A DNA stretch of 64,000 nt from Phascolarctos cinereus (lineage: Eukaryota > Chordata > Mammalia > Diprotodontia > Phascolarctidae): the NCBI RefSeq assembly GCF_002099425.1, contig NW_018344193.1:722501-786500 (forward strand). The letters are read 5' to 3'. The notes below the pieces were generated by a model. That model did no database searches. It saw only the letters and a program-made list of their open reading frames with translations, and was not told the DNA's origin. How positions within the stretch are numbered: position 1 is the first letter of the stretch; every line of letters starts with the position of its first letter. This document shows positions 32,544 through 41,379 of this stretch, one piece after another. The position numbers and the translations under genes were made by a program.

Positions 32544-33551
32544 ATGAAACCAGAAGAAGACAACAAAGTCAAAGCTCCTACATCCAAAGCCTCCATGAAA
32601 AATATGATTCTGTCCCAAGCCACGGAAGAGTTCAAAAAGGATTTTGAGAAGCAAGGAAGAGAACTAGAGGAAAACCTGGGAAGAGAAATGAAAGTGATGC
32701 AAGAAAATCATGAAAAACAAGTCAACAGCTTACTAAAGGACACCCAAAACAATACTTAAGAAAATAACACCTTAAAAAAATAGCTTAACCCAAATGGCAA
32801 AATAGGTCCAAAAAGCCAATGAGGAGAATACCTTCAAAAGCAGAATTGGCCAAATGGAAAAGGAAGTTCAAAAGCTCACTGAAGAAAATAATTCCTTAAA
32901 AATTAGAATGGAGCAATTGGAAGCTAATGACTTATGAGAAATCAAGACATTGTAAAACAAACCAAAAGAATGAAAAGATAGAAGACAATGTGAAATATCT
33001 CATTGGAAAAACAACTGACCTGGAAAATGGATCCAGGAGAGAGAATTTAAAAAGTTTTGGACTGCCTGAAAGCCATAATCAAAAAAAAAGAGCCTAGACC
33101 ATCATCTTTCAAGAAATTATCAAGGAAAACTGCCCTAATATTCTAGAACCAGAGGGAAAAATAGAAATTGAAAGAATCCACAATCACTCCTGAAAGAGAT
33201 CCACAAAGGAAAACTCCTAAGAATATTGTAGCCAAATTCTAGAGTTCCCAGGTCAAGGAGAAAATATTGCAAGCAGCCAGAGAGAAACAATTCAAGCATT
33301 GTGAAAACACAATCAGGATAAGATTTAGCAGCTTCTACATTAAGGGACCGGAAGGTTTGGAATACAATATTCCAGAGGTCAAAGGAGACAAGACTACAGC
33401 CAAGAATCACCTACCCAGCAAAACTGAGTATAATCCTTCAGGGGGAAAATGGACATTCAGTGAAACAGAGGACTTTCAGGTATTCTTGATTAAAAGACCA
33501 GAGCTGAATAGAAATTTTGACCTTCAAATACAAGACTCAAGAGAAGCGTGA
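32544..33551 (+). pseudogene. L1 ORF1-like RNA-binding protein relic
   Basis: The frame from 32544 reads MKPEEDNKVKAPTSKASMKN, then a charged heptad-rich stretch (EEFKKDFEKQGRELEENLGR), a coiled coil as in ORF1p trimers. It stops at 32757 but the coding pattern continues in broken frames. Further on, TPKNIVAKF, a stop, then SSQVKEKILQAAREKQF parallels ORF1p TPRHIIVRFTKVEMKEKMLRAAREK of the RNA-recognition domain. RITYPAKLS at 33403-33429 parallels QPRISYPAKLSF in the C-terminal domain. Frame 33267-33551 is partly this domain out of phase. No intact protein can be made. Confidence 0.75.
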
Positions 33552-33683
33552 AAACGTAAACAGGAAAGAGAAATCATAAGGGACTTATTAAAGTTGAACT
33601 ATTTACATTCCTGCATGGAAAGATGATATTTGTAATTCATGAGACTTTGTCAGTATTACGGTAGTTGGAGGGAAAAAAATTAT

Positions 33684-33690
33684 ATGGATG

Positions 33691-33730
<40 letters not shown>
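33684..33730. repeat. (GATA)n microsatellite
   Basis: About ten GATA units within the 3' region of the HAL1-like element; probably polymorphic. Confidence 0.95.
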
Positions 33731-33919
33731 TCTAAAATATAAAATTAAGGTGTGAGAGGATTATACCAGGAGAAAAAGAAAGGATGAGGTAGAATAGGTT
33801 AAATTATCTCACATAAAACATACAAGAAAAAGCTTTTACAGTGGAGGGGAAGTAGGGGAAAGGTGAGAGGGAATGAGTGAATCTTACTCTCATTGGATTT
33901 GGCTTAAGGAGGAGATAAC

Positions 33920-34510
33920 AAACAATTGGGTATGGAAATCTATATTACCCTATAGGGAAATAGGGGAGAAAGGGATAAGAGAGTGGGAGGATGAAGGAAG
34001 GGAGGGCAGATTGGAGGAAGAGGTAATCAGAAGCAAACACTTCTAAGGAGGGACAGGGTCAAAAGAGAGAATAGAATAAATGGGGAGGGATAGGATGAAG
34101 GGAAATATAGTTAGCTTTTCACAACATGACTAATACGGAAGTGTTTTGCATGACTACACATGTATAACCTGTATCGAGTTTCTTGCCTTCTCAGTTAGGG
34201 TAGGAAGGGAAAAAATTTGGAACCCAAAGTTTTAAAAACAAATTTTAAAAATTGTTTTCACATGCAACTGGGAAATAGGATATATAGGCAATAGGGTATA
34301 GAAATCTATCCTGCTCTACAGGAAAATAGAAGGGGAAGGGGATAGGAGAAGGGGGAGGTTGATAGAAGGGAGGGCAACAGATTAGGGGAAGGGGTATTCA
34401 GAATGCATGCCATCTTGGAGTGGGGGAAGGGCGAGATGGGGAGAAAATTTGGAACTCAAAATCTTGTGGAAATGAATGTTGAAAACTAAAAGTAAATAAA
34501 TTAATAAATG
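33920..34510 (+). repeat. Duplicated G/A-rich 3' block of the HAL1-like element
   Basis: Two related blocks follow each other. Block 1 (about 33925-34235) runs AATTGGGTATGGAAATCTAT…GGGAAATAGGGGAGAAAGGG…GGAGGGCAGATTGGAGGAAG…ATTTGGAACCCAAAGTTTT. Block 2 (about 34290-34500) runs AATAGGGTATAGAAATCTAT…GGAAAATAGAAGGGGAAGGG…GGAGGGCAACAGATTAGGGG…ATTTGGAACTCAAAATCTTG. I believe both are normal parts of this family's 3' end, an old tandem duplication. Confidence 0.6.
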
Positions 34511-34574
34511 TTTTTTTTAAAAAAAGAAAGAAAGTCCAAGGACTCATGGGGGTGGGGAGGAAGACTTTTCTAAG

Positions 34575-34985
34575 CAAAGGTACATTTCAATTCAACTCCT
34601 CTCCTGAATTATGAAAAAATTCTTGATCGTTGGAGTCCAAATCAACGAGGTTTCACTAAACTACTCCCTGAATACTGGATAGGGGATATTAAGCAAAGAG
34701 AACATTGCAGCTGCTATAATTTGTTTTTAATCTGTGGCTCCGTGGAGATTTGTTTGTGATTTAATTTGATTCTTAATTTTAGTGGGACTGTGAATATTCA
34801 TTTGACTGCGCTATGCTAGTGATAGGCTGACGTGAACTGACAAGAATGAGACTAGAGGAAAGGAAGATTGTCACCTGCCCAGCAATTACTCAGAGAGTTT
34901 GCAAATCAAGAAAAAGGCAAAAAGAAAAAGAAAAATGATAATAAAAAGTAGATAATTAAGTAAAACTAAAATATCTGGGCAAAAT
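34575..34985. other. Unique block, possible conserved noncoding DNA
   Basis: Apart from A-rich text at 34905-34960 this holds no repeat. Between 34620 and 34910 the sequence is complex, with homeodomain-like cores (GATTTAATTTGATTC, TTAATTTTAG) and well-preserved CpGs (GACTGCGC, GACGTGAAC) unusual for this CpG-poor window. That is the profile of a conserved regulatory element, but conservation cannot be tested here. Confidence 0.35.
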
Positions 34986-34994
34986 ATAGACATG

Positions 34995-35200
34995 ACATAA
35001 TAAATACCATAATGTTGGTATTGAAGTCGGAAAGACCTGAGTTCAGATGTGGCCTCAGATACTCCCTGTGTGAACCTACTGAAGTCAATTAGCCATTCTG
35101 TGCTTCAGTTTGCTAATATTTAAAAAAAAAAAATAAGAGGGTTGGATTCCATGACATTCTATAGTCTCTTAAGACTTTAAATCTATGATACTATAATTGA
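34995..35200 (+). mobile_element. MAR1-like SINE, plus strand
   Basis: AAGTCGGAAAGACCTGAGTTCAG…CTTCAGTTTGCTAATATTT, an A run, AAGAGGGTTGGATTCCATGA…TTTAAATCTATGATACTA. Head, core and CR1/L3-like tail. Confidence 0.7.
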
Positions 35201-35514
35201 TAGGAATCTCTACTTCAGTCAATACAGAGGATGTCAAAATCTGGCCTAACATTACTTATAAATCCCTTCATAACCTTATGAAATGCAAACACTGTGGAGA
35301 AAATACCTGGCAATTTCTTCAAGGAAAGGTAAGCTACCCAGCTCACTGAAGAGCTCTTTGGCATCTGTGGCATCTCTTCAATTTCCAAGTATTCCAAATT
35401 CCAAGTAATCTTAGTGTTACTATTTATCTTAAAATCTATCTTGGCTTCATTTTTCTCATTTGTAAAATAAAGGAGTTGTTGTATTTTAAATCTTCACAGG
35501 AGAGGCAGCTGATG

Positions 35515-35580
35515 GATAGTCAATAGGCCAATAAGCATTTATTAAATGCCTACTATATGCCAGGATACAGCACTGGATTA
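35515..35580 (-). mobile_element. L2 3' end, minus strand
   Basis: GCCAATAAGCATTTATTAAA…TGCCTACTATATGCCAGG is the reverse of the L2 terminus. Confidence 0.65.
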
Positions 35581-35870
35581 GAAGTAAATCCTGCCCTGGA
35601 CACTTAATAGCACTGGCACACTGAGTAAATCACTTAATCTCTTTCAGTTTCAGCTTCCTTATCTGTGAAATGGGGACAATCATAGCCCCTACTTCACAAG
35701 GTTGTCATAAGATAATGTAGATAAAGCACTTAGCCAACATTAAAGAGCTGTATAAATACTAGATGTTATTTTTAGCTATTACTATAAGAGAATTCCTAAT
35801 CAGTTACAGGTTGGACAAGATGGCCTCTAAGGTCCCTTACAATTCTGAGATTCTGTTATTTTTTCATTCT
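35565..35870 (+). mobile_element. MIR3-like SINE followed by MAR1-like tail
   Basis: 35600-35790 is MIR3-like (CAGCTTCCTTATCTGTGAAA…TGGGGACAATCATAGCCCC…CACAAGGTTGTCATAAGATA…GCTGTATAAATACTAG). 35805-35866 (AGGTTGGACAAGATGGCCTC…TAAGGTCCCTTACAATTCTG…AGATTCTG) is a MAR1-type tail, either from a second insertion or the end of an element hit by the first. Confidence 0.65.
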
Positions 35871-35984
35871 TTCCTGAAGTGATCCCTCAAAGTGGTCAAG
35901 GTATGGACCAGAATTCACTTCAACTCTATATAATATATAATCTAATCAACTAAATAATCAACTAGCTGTTCTTCCAATTCTAAA

Positions 35985-36155
35985 AGTGAGGCCATCTCCA
36001 GCCATCCTGATCTATATCTTGCCACTGGATCTAGATGGCTCTGGAGGAAAAAGGTGACTTTGCACAGCCCTCCCTCACTTATTGCAAGTCATGGCATCAC
36101 CTTCCTGATGTCATGGTCCTCTTCAAGAATGAAGGACAAACAACAACAGTAACAA
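35985..36155 (+). mobile_element. Marsupial RTE-type LINE 3' end
   Basis: GCCACTGGATCTAGATGGCT…CTGGAGGAAAAAGGTGAC…GTCATGGCATCACCTTCCTG…ATGTCATGGTCCTCTTCAAG…AATGAAGGACAAACAACAAC. The same text appears reversed at 49240-49425, so it is interspersed. I recall it as the 3' part of a marsupial RTE element; the repeat status is certain, the family name less so. Confidence 0.55.
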
Positions 36156-36445
36156 TAAGCCCAAGAGACTATGAACTTGTGCCCATGGAAACACATTGAG
36201 TAGGCCTCAGAGCCAACACTTGAACTGAGCTCTTCTGGCTCATTTTAGCATTCTGACTTATTCTGACTTTGAAGTAGAAACCTGGGGAAGGTTGCCAACT
36301 CTTCTTGCTGAGGGACCCTGGATAGGAAGGTAAGGCAATCTAGTGCACAGCCTGAATACCTTGGACTGACTGGAGTGAGTGAGGGGTAGTTCTGGTATTC
36401 GTTACCACATTCCTGAAACACTGTTTATTGCTGATACAGAATAGG

Positions 36446-36700
36446 ACAGGATCAGCTAGTGGTAGAGCACTGGTGGAATCAGGAAGACTCATCTTCATGA
36501 GTTCCAATCTGGCCTCAGACGTTTATTAGCTATATGACCTTGAGTAAGTCACTTAACCCTATTTGCATCAGTTTCCTCATCTATAAAATGAGTTAGAGGA
36601 GGAAATGGCAAACTGCTCTGGTATCTTTGCCAATAAAATCCCAAATGAAGTCATAAAGAGTCAGACATGATTGAAATGATTGAAAAATGACAAAAAACAG
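36446..36700 (+). mobile_element. tRNA-headed SINE with RTE-like tail, plus strand
   Basis: AGCTAGTGGTAGAGCACTGG…TTCCAATCTGGCCTCAGACG…GTTTCCTCATCTATAAAATG…AGGAAATGGCAAACTGCTCT…AAGTCATAAAGAGTCAGACA…TGATTGAAATGATTG. More diverged than the other copies. Confidence 0.8.
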
Positions 36701-36739
36701 CATAGGACAACATAGTAGCATAGCTCAGCTTTGCTGGCT

Positions 36740-36920
36740 GAGCAGTAGAGTGGTTTCCAAACTTTCCAAACCGGTATACCTCTTTCAGTAAAACATTTTT
36801 GAACACATATACCCAATACATGTGTATTTATTTGTAGCTTATATACATGTACATTACAAAACAAATATAAAAACATATGTTTTAAAAGGATGAGAACAAA
36901 ATGAGCTAACAATATTTTAA
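36740..36920. mobile_element. Possible hAT (Charlie-type) fragment
   Basis: GTGGTTTCCAAACTTTCC…GTATACCTCTTTCAGTAAAA…ATTTTTGAACACATATACCC resembles the hAT-Charlie left end pattern CAGTGGTTCCCAAACTTTTT…TACCCCTTTCAGTAAAATATTTTTGAGCAC. No matching right end or 8-bp duplication was found. Confidence 0.35.
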
Positions 36921-37250
36921 ATTTTTATTTATGTATCATTTAAAAAACCAGATTTTTCTACCAAGAGCAATGCCACTGAATATGCTCATTAGTTTTGAAA
37001 AATCTCTGTGCATATCCTGAAGGATTTGGTAGATGTAAATAGTAATGATTTGTTAGCAATTAATTATTCATGTAATTTGATCGGTATAGTTAGCCAAGCA
37101 GTTAAATTTCTTTTTTAAATCTTTTTTAATTGAAAGCTGTGCAATGCAACAATCAAATAATAGCTCATAAGAGTAAGTAAATATACCAGCTTTTCATCAG
37201 GAGTCATGTTTTCCACTGTGCGTGCATATATACATAAATAGACTGAGAGG

Positions 37251-37253
<3 letters not shown>

Positions 37254-37310
<57 letters not shown>
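37254..37310. repeat. (CAGA)n microsatellite
   Basis: About fourteen CAGA units, abutting the tail of the minus-strand SINE to its right. It produces Gln/Thr/Asp-rich or Ser/Val/Cys-rich chance frames on both strands. Confidence 0.95.
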
Positions 37311-37571
37311 TTCACTGTTGTTGATTCGGTTGTGTCCAATTCTTCATGATCCCATGGACTTGTCCATGGAGTTTTCATGGCAGACACTGGAGGGACTTGT
37401 CATTTCCTTCTCTGGTGTGTCTGCATTTTGTAGATGATGAAACTGAGGCAAATAGTGGCTAAGTAACTTGCCCAGGGTCACACAATAATAAGGGTCTGAG
37501 TTCACATTTGAACTCAAATCTTCCTGACCCCAGGCCTGGCGCTTTATACCCTGTACCACCTAGCTGTCCCA
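37311..37571 (-). mobile_element. tRNA-headed SINE with RTE-like tail, minus strand
   Basis: TTGTTGATTCGGTTGTGTCC…AATTCTTCATGATCCCATGG…ACTGGAGGGACTTGTCATTT…GATGAAACTGAGGCAAATAG…CCAGGGTCACACAATAATAA…CCCTGTACCACCTAGCTGTC. Full length. Confidence 0.85.
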
Positions 37572-37679
37572 TAGATTGATATATGCAAACTATTTTCAGT
37601 GGAAAAATAGGGTTTGTTTTAAAAGTTAATTGTCTCTGATTTAAACCCAGCAGAAAGTTTTCTTTAAAAATAATTCCCC

Positions 37680-37840
37680 AACTACACGTTAAAACAACTT
37701 TTTAACATTTTTTAAAGTTTTGAGTTCCAAACTCTATCCCTCCTTCCCTCCCCTCTCCTCTCCCTGAAGTGGTAAATATGAATCCATTTCTCTTTCGTTA
37801 CATGGTTCTGCTCAGTGGATGGTATCATACCTTAATTTCA
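37680..37840 (-). mobile_element. L1 3' end, minus strand
   Basis: TTTTTAAAGTTTTGAGTTCC…AAACTCTATCCCTCCTTCCC…CTCTCCTCTCCCTGAAGTGG is the reverse of the L1/HAL1 3'UTR, as at 58860-58930. Confidence 0.55.
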
Positions 37841-37909
37841 TATTTGTGTTCCATTTGTTGTGTTTTGTAAGAGTGTATGAAGAACAGCAAGAAGACAAGT
37901 TTGCCTGGA

Positions 37910-38010
37910 CCATATAGTTATGTGTGCGTATATGTGTATATATGGCTTATATATTGGTATATATGTGTATAGGTATGAATATATGTATTCATACACACAC
38001 ATACACACAT
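37910..38010. repeat. TA/TG/CA-rich low-complexity tract
   Basis: Alternating TATG, TATA and ACAC text with no single unit dominating. Confidence 0.8.
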
Positions 38011-38014
38011 CTAG

Positions 38015-38190
38015 AAGAGCGACTTGAAGCAGTCTCCTGAAAGGTTTTAAATGCCAAACAGAGGAGTTGATATTTGATTCTGGAAGTAATAGGGAGCTAG
38101 AGTTTATTGTACAGTCAGCTGATATGGTCAGACCCGCACTTTAGGAAACTTGGTTTGGTAGCTTTGGGAAGGATATATTGGAGTAGGATG
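38015..38190 (-). mobile_element. L2 fragment, minus strand
   Basis: GGTTTTAAATGCCAAACAGAGGAGTTGATATTTGATTC…GTAATAGGGAGCTAGAGTTTATTG…GATATGGTCAGACCCG…TTTAGGAAACTTGGTTTGG follows the reversed L2 3' coding/UTR pattern (…AAGGAGTTTGGATTTTATTC…GGGAAGCCATTGGAGGGTTTT…GTGACATGATCAGA…). Confidence 0.6.
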
Positions 38191-38239
38191 TCTGCTCAAC
38201 CAATCAAACAACAAGAAGACAACTGCACACCATGCTTCT

Positions 38240-38735
38240 TGTGGAGACCTAGTGGTGATGTTGAAAGAAGGCTAAGCTGGGAACTCCTAGCTACAGCTCT
38301 TTCTCTAAATTGCTGTAAGACCTTAGATAAGTCATTTCACTCTCTGGGCTCCATTTTCCTCATTATTAAATTAAGTTTGTTATACCAGATGATCTCTGTA
38401 ATCTCTTTCAACTCTAGATCCCAAAGTTGTTGTTGTCGTTGTCATTGTTGTTGTTGTTCAGTCACGTCTGACTCTTTGTGACCCCATTTGTTTTGGGGGG
38501 ATTTTTTTGGCAGATGCTAGAGTGGTTTGCCATTTGTTCTCCAGCTCACTTTATAGATGAAAAAACTGAGGCAAACAGGGTTCAGTGACTTGCCCAGGGC
38601 CACACAGCTAATAAGTGTCTGAGGCTGGATTTGAACTCGGGTCCTTCTGACTCCAGGGCTGGTACTTTATCCACTGCTCCATCTTGCTGCCCTCTAGATC
38701 CCACGAGGAGGATTTAAATGCCCTTCTAGCCTTTC
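38240..38735 (+). mobile_element. MAR1-like SINE, split by a younger SINE
   Basis: The plus-strand core and tail (GGGCTCCATTTTCCTCATTA…AAGTTTGTTATACCAGATGA…TTTCAACTCTAGATCCCA) run to 38423. The right part resumes at 38692 after the inserted SINE. The 12-bp copy CTCTAGATCCCA (38412-38423 and 38692-38703) is MAR1 sequence duplicated by the insertion. Confidence 0.7.
38424..38691 (-). mobile_element. tRNA-headed SINE with RTE-like tail, minus strand
   Basis: It starts with a (TTG)n-type tail, then TTCAGTCACGTCTGACTCTT…GTGACCCCATTTGTTTTGGG…GAGTGGTTTGCCATTTGTTC…AAACTGAGGCAAACAGGG…GGGCCACACAGCTAATAAG…CCACTGCTCCATCTTGCTGC. It is bounded by an exact 12-bp target duplication, lies inside a MAR1-like SINE and retains CpGs. 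A relatively young copy. Confidence 0.9.
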
Positions 38736-38789
38736 AAAACACAATGAATTCTATTCTCTCAGTTTTTTTCTAATTCACTCTTGCTTCCA

Positions 38790-39030
38790 AGGGGTACCAC
38801 AAGCCCTTTGCTAATATACACAGTTGTTTGTTCTCACTCTATGAGTCCCTTTGTTTTTACTTTGTATAAATTTAATATTTATTTGCTTTATGTATCTTGC
38901 ATTCCCTAATTAAAATAGAAGCTCTTCAAGGACCGGGTCATTTCCATTTTATCTTTGTATCTTCAGCACTTAGCATACTGCCATATACATAGTAGGTATT
39001 TTTAATTGGTTGTTTAAATTGAACTTTTGA
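38790..39030 (+). mobile_element. L2 3' end, plus strand
   Basis: ATTTGCTTTATGTATCTTGC…AAAATAGAAGCTCTTCAAGG…TTTGTATCTTCAGCACTTAG…CATATACATAGTAGGTATTT matches L2 …TAGAATGTAAGCTCCTTGAGGGCAGGG…ATCCCCAGCGCTTAGCACAGTGCCTGGCACATAGTAGG. Confidence 0.75.
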
Positions 39031-39084
39031 GATGGTGGTAGTGGTAGCTTTCAGAGGTCAGTGGTGCCAGTTTCTTCAAACTAA

Positions 39085-39285
39085 CATAGTATGACAGAAA
39101 TGACAGTGGATTAGAATCAAGGAGACCCAGGTTCCTGACTGTCCTAGTCGTGCCATCAACTCACTACATAAACTTAAGTAAAGCCTTCCTGGACCCTAAT
39201 TCCTCATATTTTTAACTGAGGGTATTAAACTAAACAATCTCTAAAGCCACTTCCAAATCTAATTTTCAATGTTATTCCATTAACT
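39085..39285 (+). mobile_element. MAR1-like SINE, plus strand
   Basis: ATGACAGTGGATTAGAATC…AAGGAGACCCAGGTTCC…CCTAATTCCTCATATTTTTA…AACTAAACAATCTCTAAAGC…CACTTCCAAATCTAATTTTC. Diverged. Confidence 0.6.
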
Positions 39286-39324
39286 GTTCACCCCAAGAGT
39301 CTAGGAACACAACAGTAGTGAATG

Positions 39325-39470
39325 TCAATCAATCACCAAGTATTTATTAGACACCAAAACCTAATATCTGCTAGGAATTGAGCTAGGTACTTAGAGATGT
39401 AGACTAAAGTGTTATAGTCCCTGCCTTCAAGGGGCTTGCATTCTAGTACAAGATTGCCCGGGAAACTCAG
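39325..39470 (-). mobile_element. L2 3' region, minus strand
   Basis: GTCAATCAATCACCAAGTAT…TTATTAGACACC…GAGCTAGGTACTTAGAGATG…GTTATAGTCCCTGCCTTCAA…GGGGCTTGCATTCTAGTA. Confidence 0.7.
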
Positions 39471-39474
39471 GCTC

Positions 39475-40085
39475 ACTTTGGTTGTCAGGGTTCTTTGGAT
39501 GAACAATGGATAGTTGGCAATTTTAGCTTTCTTTTAATGAGACTCCTATCATTTCACTTCAAAGGACTGGCCTTAGCCCATTATAAGGATAAGCTTGCCT
39601 GTTTAAAAGCAACCCATTAACTGTTCATACTCAAGACAAGTCAGAATCTAACCAATGCCATGCATTAAAAGGTAATTGCAAGAAAATTTGCTTTTTAAAT
39701 GACTTCTATGATTAAACACTGCCCTTATCCTGACAATATTCTCCATGAACTTTTCAAAAGATGATTGGCTCAGCAGGTAGTATTCAGTTCACATATTCAG
39801 CATGTCAGAGCTTCACAGTGCACTTCTGAAACTTTCTTCCTGTAATGCTCTACATTTAATCAATATGAAACACTGTGCTCAAATTTTCTAATAGGTCATG
39901 GACATGGCTGATGCTATATAAAACTTCTTCACTGATGTCAGGAAGCTAGAGAGCTTTGGGGAATTGCAGAACTGACTAAGATATGGCCAAAGTCAGTAAG
40001 ACATTTGGGACAGCATCTTTTTGAGACCAAAGTGCAGTTATTTATTCTTTTATTATACATTTATATAATTGTACTATTATTTGTA
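39475..40085. other. Unique block, possible conserved noncoding DNA
   Basis: No repeat signature appears over about 600 bp. Complex sequence with motifs such as CATGCATTAAAAGGTAATTGC, AGCATGTCAGAGCTTCACAG and CTGATGCTATATAAAAC. This is a candidate for a conserved regulatory block; inference only. Confidence 0.3.
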
Positions 40086-40089
40086 CATG

Positions 40090-40255
40090 ATACCATAGGA
40101 TCATGGATTTAGAGTTGAAAGAGACCACAGAGACATCTAGTCCATTGTCCTCATTATATAGATGAGTAAGGTAAGGTTTAGGAGGTTAAAAGACTTCAAC
40201 GTGATCCAGGGCATAGCAATGTATAGAACTGTGAATGGAAGCTAGCTCTGCTAAC
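40090..40255 (-). mobile_element. MAR1-like SINE, minus strand
   Basis: AGGATCATGGATTTAGAGTTG…AAAGAGACCACAGAGACATC…TAGTCCATTGTCCTCATTAT…ATAGATGAGTAAGGTAAGG. Confidence 0.7.
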
Positions 40256-40299
40256 CCAAAATACAACAATCTTTTCAGTGGACCACATGGCTTGCAATT

Positions 40300-40490
40300 A
40301 CAGAATGACAAAAATGTTGAATTGAGAGTCAGGAGAACAGGCTTTTACTTTTAGCTGTGCTCAGCTCTGTTACACTGAGCAAGTTGCAATCTCTCTGGGC
40401 CTAAGTTTCCTCATTTGTCAAATGGTGGTTGGATCAGATAATGTCTAAAGTCCTTTCCAGCTCTTTAAGTCCATAGCCATTCTGTGGAAG
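40300..40490 (+). mobile_element. MAR1-like SINE, plus strand
   Basis: TTGAATTGAGAGTCAGGAG…CTGGGCCTAAGTTTCCTCAT…TGGTGGTTGGATCAGATAAT…GTCTAAAGTCCTTTCCAGCT. Confidence 0.75.
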
Positions 40491-40594
40491 TGTTGATTCT
40501 GTGGACCCCAGGTAGCTCCATAGATGGGAAAACAGTTTCTCATTTAGTTAACAACACTACTAATAAACTGGATTATCTGTTACACACTAGAAAA

Positions 40595-41015
40595 TGGTGC
40601 AGTGGAAAGAAAACTGGATTTGGAGTCAGAACAACTGTGATCGATTAAGACATGGTTATGTTACTTAATATTGTATGATTTCATATTTGCTACAAGAGGG
40701 AAGAGCAGTTAGGTGGCACAGTGGATCTAAGTGTAGAGCCTGGAGTCAGGAATAATTGAGTTCAGTTCTGGCCTCAGACACTTACTAGATGTGTGACTCT
40801 AGGCAAGTTACTTAAACCTGTTTGCCTCAGTTCCTCCTTTGTAAAAGTTGCTAGAAAGGAAATGGCAAATCATTCCATTATCTTTGCCAAGAAAACTCCA
40901 GACAGGGTCACAAAGATTCAGACACAACTGAAATGACTGAACAACAGCAAATGAGAGGGGATCAGAATGAAGGAACTCTAAAGTTCCTTCTATCTCCTAA
41001 TCCTATGAAATATCC
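40595..41015 (+). mobile_element. MAR1-like SINE interrupted by an RTE-tailed SINE
   Basis: The head lies at 40597-40690 (TGCAGTGGAAAGAAAACTGG…ATTTGGAGTCAGAACAACTG). The tail resumes after the insertion at about 40952-41012 (AATGAAGGAACTCTAAAGTT…CCTTCTATCTCCTAATCC…TATGAAATATCC). Confidence 0.6.
40703..40951 (+). mobile_element. tRNA-headed SINE with RTE-like tail, plus strand
   Basis: GCAGTTAGGTGGCACAGTGG…TTGAGTTCAGTTCTGGCCTC…ACACTTACTAGATGTGTGAC…TGTTTGCCTCAGTTCCTCC…AAATGGCAAATCATTCCAT…GACAGGGTCACAAAGATTCA…GAAATGACTGAACAACAGC. Nested in a MAR1-like SINE with only an imperfect flanking duplication. Confidence 0.85.
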
Positions 41016-41200
41016 TATATACTATCCCAACTCCTGACTTCTTCTAATGATGGCTTTGGGTGAAATCTATAAAGTCAGATCAGCAAGTCAAAGGGAGCAT
41101 CCCCTGACTAGTAGTACACAGTGAAAAAAGGGAGTCTGGGAATACTTTAAAAGACGTTGGGTGAACATCCCCTCTTGCTTCAGTACCACTGCCCATCCTA

Positions 41201-41202
<2 letters not shown>

Positions 41203-41266
<64 letters not shown>

Positions 41267-41267
41267 G
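41203..41267. repeat. (CA)n microsatellite with TA end
   Basis: About 28 CA units followed by a short TATATA end. Confidence 0.95.
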
Positions 41268-41379
41268 TACCTAACCCCTTCTTCTAAAGCTTCATCTCTA
41301 AGATCCCACAAAATATAATAAATATTATTCCTACCCCACTGTCAGGATATTGTCACAGCAGTAATTCTCTCCTTGCTTC

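Larger units (their letters stand above)
31630..34560 (+). mobile_element. HAL1-like half-L1 element (ORF1 only)
   Basis: It begins GAAGGGTGGAGCCAAGATGG, an L1-type 5' start, then a long leader (31650-32540), an ORF1-like region (32544-33551) and a G/A-rich 3' region (33660-34520) with an A-rich end. There is no endonuclease or reverse transcriptase sequence, so it fits the half-L1 (HAL1) plan: ORF1 plus UTRs, dependent on another L1 for copying. The exact 12-bp duplication AAGACTTTTCTA bounds 31630-34560. The 26 bases after the A-rich tail (34535-34560) lie inside the duplication and may be transduced flank. The length of about 2.9 kb fits HAL1. Confidence 0.7.

Noticed and set aside
37115-37387. 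Minus frame rich in Ser-Val-Cys-Leu repeats
   Set aside because: It is a translation of the CAGA microsatellite.
38107-38481. 124-codon plus frame
   Set aside because: It crosses an L2 fragment, a MAR1-like SINE and the tail of an RTE-type SINE; the end is a translated TTG-type repeat (CCCRCHCCCC).
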